Assembly (NCBI GenBank): GCA_946186505.1 | Contig: CAMHNI010000040.1 | Coordinates: forward strand, 1-33,887 | Length of the DNA: 33,887 bases | Source: an uncultured Prevotellaceae bacterium | Lineage (GTDB): Bacteria > Bacteroidota > Bacteroidia > Bacteroidales > Bacteroidaceae | Reading direction: 5' to 3' | Shown: positions 31,913 to 33,887 of the stretch, in pieces | How positions within the stretch are numbered: position 1 is the first letter of the stretch | How the letters are laid out: the number at the start of each line of letters is the position of its first letter | Translations under genes and position numbers: made by a program | The notes under the pieces: model-generated | Told to the model about the DNA's origin: nothing | The model's input: the letters and a program-made list of their open reading frames with translations, nothing else | Database searches by the model: none

Positions 31913-32134
31913 CTAATACTCGTCCTCGTTGAAAAGGAAATCTTCCTTTGTGGGGTAGTCGGGCCAAATATCCTCAATGCTTTCATATACATCGCCTTCA
32001 TCTTCTATCTCCTGCAGGTTCTCAAGCACCTCTAAAGGAGCACCCGAACGGATGGCGTAGTCAATAAGCTCTTCCTTGGTAGCTGGCCAGGGAGCGTCTT
32101 CCAGTTTTGATGCTAATTCAAGTGTCCAATACAT
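31913..32134 (-). CDS. DUF2795-type small acidic protein
   Basis: This 73-residue protein, MYWTLELASKLEDAPWPATKEELIDYAIRSG..., is highly acidic at its end (FNEDEY). I recognise it as a short protein widely conserved in Bacteroidales and annotated as DUF2795; its function is unknown. It has its own promoter and terminator. A relic of a second copy's 3' end lies at 24048-24070. Confidence 0.85.
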   Translation of the reverse strand: MYWTLELASKLEDAPWPATKEELIDYAIRSGAPLEVLENLQEIEDEGDVYESIEDIWPDYPTKEDFLFNEDEY

Positions 32135-32166
32135 AGTCTTTTATTATTATGGTTTCTAATTGGCCG

Positions 32167-32197
32167 CAAAAGTACTCATTTTTTTCTTACTTGCAAG
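32167..32197 (-). promoter_or_regulatory. promoter of the DUF2795-type gene
   Basis: On the minus strand CTTG (32194-32197, one base off TTTG), a 19-nt spacer and TACTTTTG (32167-32174). It overlaps the 3' end of the adenosyltransferase gene. Confidence 0.7.
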
Positions 32198-32750
32198 CAT
32201 TTTGCCAAATTATTTCGGTTTGTCCGCTGTTAAAATTTATTATTTTGGCCAAAACAAACAGATAATCGCTCAGCCTGTTGACATATTGGCTGATTTCCTC
32301 GCCCACTTCAGCCACTTCGGCCAGCGTGGCGATACGCCGCTCGGCACGGCGACAGACGGTACGTGCCACATGAGCCTGAGCTGCCGCCATAGTACCACCG
32401 GGAAGTACGAATCCTTGACGCTCGGGCAACAATGACATCAATCGGTCTATCTCTGCTTCAAGAAAAGCAACTTCACCCTCAGGCAAACGGGCAGAGGGAT
32501 AGAGCGGTGTCTGGCTCTGGTCGGTTGCCAGATGTGTGCATACATGAAACAGATTATTCTGGATTCGTATCACGTTAGTACGATCTTCTCCTTCGGACAG
32601 CATGGCAACAAGCAATCCCAACTGAGCACTCAGTTCATCAACTGTACCGTATGCTTCAATCCGCACGTCGCTTTTTCTAATCCTGACACCGCCCACCAGG
32701 CTCGTCATCCCCTTGTCACCTGTCTTGGTGTACACTTTCGTTATTTTCAT
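32187..32750 (-). CDS. PduO-type cob(I)alamin adenosyltransferase
   Basis: This 187-residue protein begins KITKVYTKTGDKGMTSLVGG (the N-terminal ATP-binding motif) and carries VCRRAERRIATL and VNRLSDYLFVLAKIIN, the two helical motifs of the trimeric PduO/MMAB family. It transfers the adenosyl group of ATP to cob(I)alamin, supplying adenosylcobalamin, in this group mainly for methylmalonyl-CoA mutase. It starts 6 nt after the methyltransferase-like gene, in one operon. No cobalamin riboswitch is visible nearby. Confidence 0.94.
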   Translation of the reverse strand: MKITKVYTKTGDKGMTSLVGGVRIRKSDVRIEAYGTVDELSAQLGLLVAMLSEGEDRTNVIRIQNNLFHVCTHLATDQSQTPLYPSARLPEGEVAFLEAEIDRLMSLLPERQGFVLPGGTMAAAQAHVARTVCRRAERRIATLAEVAEVGEEISQYVNRLSDYLFVLAKIINFNSGQTEIIWQNACK

Positions 32751-32756
32751 AGCATA

Positions 32757-33275
32757 TCAAAAATTGATGATATATTTTTGTTTTGTACGTTTCTTGTCAA
32801 ACAAGACTATGCCGCAGTAGTAGAGGTCGAAAGTGATGATAGCACGCTGGTCGGCAACTATATCATGCCACAACACCTTATCATCCTGTATGCCTTCTAC
32901 TACTAATACTGACTTGTCACCCATCTTGTCAAAAAGTTGGGGCAACAATTGCCGACACTCATCCACCGGGAGCAATACCAACTCAGTAGCTTCTCCAAAA
33001 ACTGCCTTCCGACAACCGGCATGCAGATACTCCCCGTAGCTGTTACTGGTGATCACCGACGGCTGTCGCCAATTAGCGAGTCGGAAATACAGCCGGCCTA
33101 ACTTCCTAGTCAACCAGTCGTCACGACATCCAATTTGGGCATACTGATAATAAGGCCAGTGTTCATTGATGACATACCGTACCAGCCAATAGTCAGCAGG
33201 CGATTGAATGCCGAAGCCACGACAATGACCTATACGCATAAGCCATACAAATATGTAGCTCAGTCTCTGCCTCAT
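32757..33275 (-). CDS. short methyltransferase-like protein of unknown activity
   Basis: This 172-residue protein has the opening RIGHCRGFGIQSPADYWLVRYVINEHWPYYQY, which recalls a Bacteroidetes family of class I SAM-dependent methyltransferase-like proteins. The end LWHDIVADQRAIITFDLYYCGIVLF matches the distal part of that fold. The glycine-rich SAM motif is not evident in the middle, which is shorter than in full-length members, so it may be inactive or bind something else. It is upstream of and coupled to the PduO gene. Confidence 0.6.
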   Translation of the reverse strand: MRQRLSYIFVWLMRIGHCRGFGIQSPADYWLVRYVINEHWPYYQYAQIGCRDDWLTRKLGRLYFRLANWRQPSVITSNSYGEYLHAGCRKAVFGEATELVLLPVDECRQLLPQLFDKMGDKSVLVVEGIQDDKVLWHDIVADQRAIITFDLYYCGIVLFDKKRTKQKYIINF

Positions 33276-33314
33276 TCACCAGAATTATAACACATGCGGA
33301 ACACGTATAACCGA

Positions 33315-33680
33315 TTACTCCGTCATGCCGCTGAAGATACCTTTCAGCACTCCTTCAATCTCGCCAGCCACACTCTTCAGTTTGTCGAACATGCCGTCCT
33401 TGGCACCCTTGGCCATATAGGTAGCACACTGTCCTTCCAACTTCCCTATCTGGGACTTTTCCTCGGGCGTGTAGTCAAACTCATACTTATGTATCTTCTT
33501 CCGGAGTTTTATGAACTTGTTGCCAGCCTTCTCCCAGTCCTTCACATCGTAATAACGGCTATTATCACGCAATTCGTATGAAAAATCCTCTAACTGGTTA
33601 ATGACACCTTGCTTCGTTGTACATGAAGTCACAAGAAGCATCAGTGCCATTACAGAAAACAAAATCTTCACTTTCTTCAT
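33315..33680 (-). CDS. small helical lipoprotein (DUF6565-like)
   Basis: This 121-residue protein has a lipobox LVTSC (Cys20) followed by a helix-rich body (LEDFSYELRDNSRYYDVKDWEKAGNKFIKL). It resembles short Bacteroidales lipoproteins annotated DUF6565; function is unknown. It has its own consensus promoter and lies 39 nt upstream of the methyltransferase-like gene on the same strand, so it may lead the operon with PduO. Confidence 0.75.
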   Translation of the reverse strand: MKKVKILFSVMALMLLVTSCTTKQGVINQLEDFSYELRDNSRYYDVKDWEKAGNKFIKLRKKIHKYEFDYTPEEKSQIGKLEGQCATYMAKGAKDGMFDKLKSVAGEIEGVLKGIFSGMTE

Positions 33681-33725
33681 CTTTTCCTTAAGTTATTCAA
33701 TCCTGTTGTTTTTAGTATTGTTGAG

Positions 33726-33757
33726 CAAAGGTAAACAAAAAAAACGAGACCACCAAA
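33726..33757 (-). promoter_or_regulatory. promoter of the small lipoprotein gene
   Basis: On the minus strand TTTG (33754-33757), 20 nt, TACCTTTG (33726-33733). A strong consensus match. Confidence 0.85.
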
Positions 33758-33825
33758 GAAAGAGACGAATTTTTCTACCTACTATAAATTACCATTGGTA
33801 ACACCTCTTACACCTAACCCATTAG

Positions 33826-33857
33826 TTTGAACAACGAATAAAGCCCTGCTATCTTTG
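33826..33857 (+). promoter_or_regulatory. promoter overlapping a hairpin at the right edge
   Basis: TTTG (33826-33829), 20 nt, TATCTTTG (33850-33857). A stem of AAGCCCTG/CAGGGCTT and TATCT/AGATA (33841-33872) covers the -7 element. On the minus strand the hairpin exits into TTTATT, so it may also serve as terminator for a gene beyond the edge. Confidence 0.6.
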
Positions 33858-33880
33858 CAGATAACAGGGCTTCGTGAAAG

Positions 33881-33887
33881 ATGGCGG
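33881..33887 (+). CDS. possible start of a gene beyond the edge
   Basis: ATGGCGG lies 23 nt after the -7 element of a consensus promoter. Only two codons are visible, so no product can be named. Confidence 0.3.

Noticed and set aside
32751..33314. Cobalamin riboswitch before the PduO gene
   Set aside because: Upstream sequence is coding, and no B12-box-like element was seen.
1..33887. CRISPR arrays, tRNA, rRNA and complete insertion sequences
   Set aside because: None were seen: no regular spacer-repeat array, no tRNA-like cloverleaf or rRNA sequence, and no transposase frame.

Overview
The window looks like a chromosome segment of a Bacteroidales bacterium, most likely Prevotella or a close relative. 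This rests on several signs: Bacteroidetes-type promoters (TTTG, about 19-20 nt, TAnnTTTG) before many genes, type IX secretion (T9SS) genes and a T9SS C-terminal sorting signal, TonB-dependent receptors with STN and carboxypeptidase-regulatory domains, a DUF4249 lipoprotein and a short conserved DUF2795-type protein. I saw no rRNA, tRNA or CRISPR array.

Layout. 1-3104 (minus strand): T9SS core genes porP/sprF, gldK and the start of gldL, which runs off the left edge. 3222-8786: two convergent polysaccharide genes, a GH29 alpha-L-fucosidase and a large GH5-GH43 fusion ending in a T9SS sorting domain. 8898-13661 (minus): a tight three-gene operon of a HEXXH lipoprotein, an Xaa-Pro aminopeptidase and a trans-4-hydroxy-L-proline dehydratase (HypD) type glycyl radical enzyme. 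13805-14797: malate dehydrogenase. 14872-19705 (plus): an ECF sigma factor, an STN TonB receptor, a DUF4249 lipoprotein and a small anti-sigma-like protein. 20155-23612 (plus): a membrane LytTR regulator, a TonB-receptor-like protein and a TPR-like protein, lying between two nearly identical 82-bp direct repeats and flanked by gene relics. 24192-26901 (minus): PL10 pectate lyase, response regulator and histidine kinase in one operon. 26959-30167 (minus): Na/Pi cotransporter, PepSY-like protein and TerC. 30275-31062: remnants. 31166-31830: a DUF4160-DUF2442/HTH pair with an operator-like palindrome inside its promoter. 31913-33680 (minus): DUF2795-type protein, PduO cobalamin adenosyltransferase, a methyltransferase-like protein and a small lipoprotein. 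A promoter and a possible start codon lie at the right edge.

How the genes work together. The T9SS genes encode machinery that can export the GH5-GH43 enzyme found next to them. GH29, GH5-GH43 and PL10 point to plant or host glycan use. The protease-aminopeptidase-HypD operon would release and dehydrate hydroxyproline, a residue found in plant extensins and in collagen. Two outer-membrane signalling modules, one ECF-based and one LytTR-based, sit side by side.

The most unusual observations are: four 20-bp direct repeats directly before the promoter of the LytTR-linked receptor; palindromic intergenic-type repeats that appear to have been taken into reading frames of HypD, GldK and perhaps the fucosidase; and the direct repeats bracketing the LytTR cassette.
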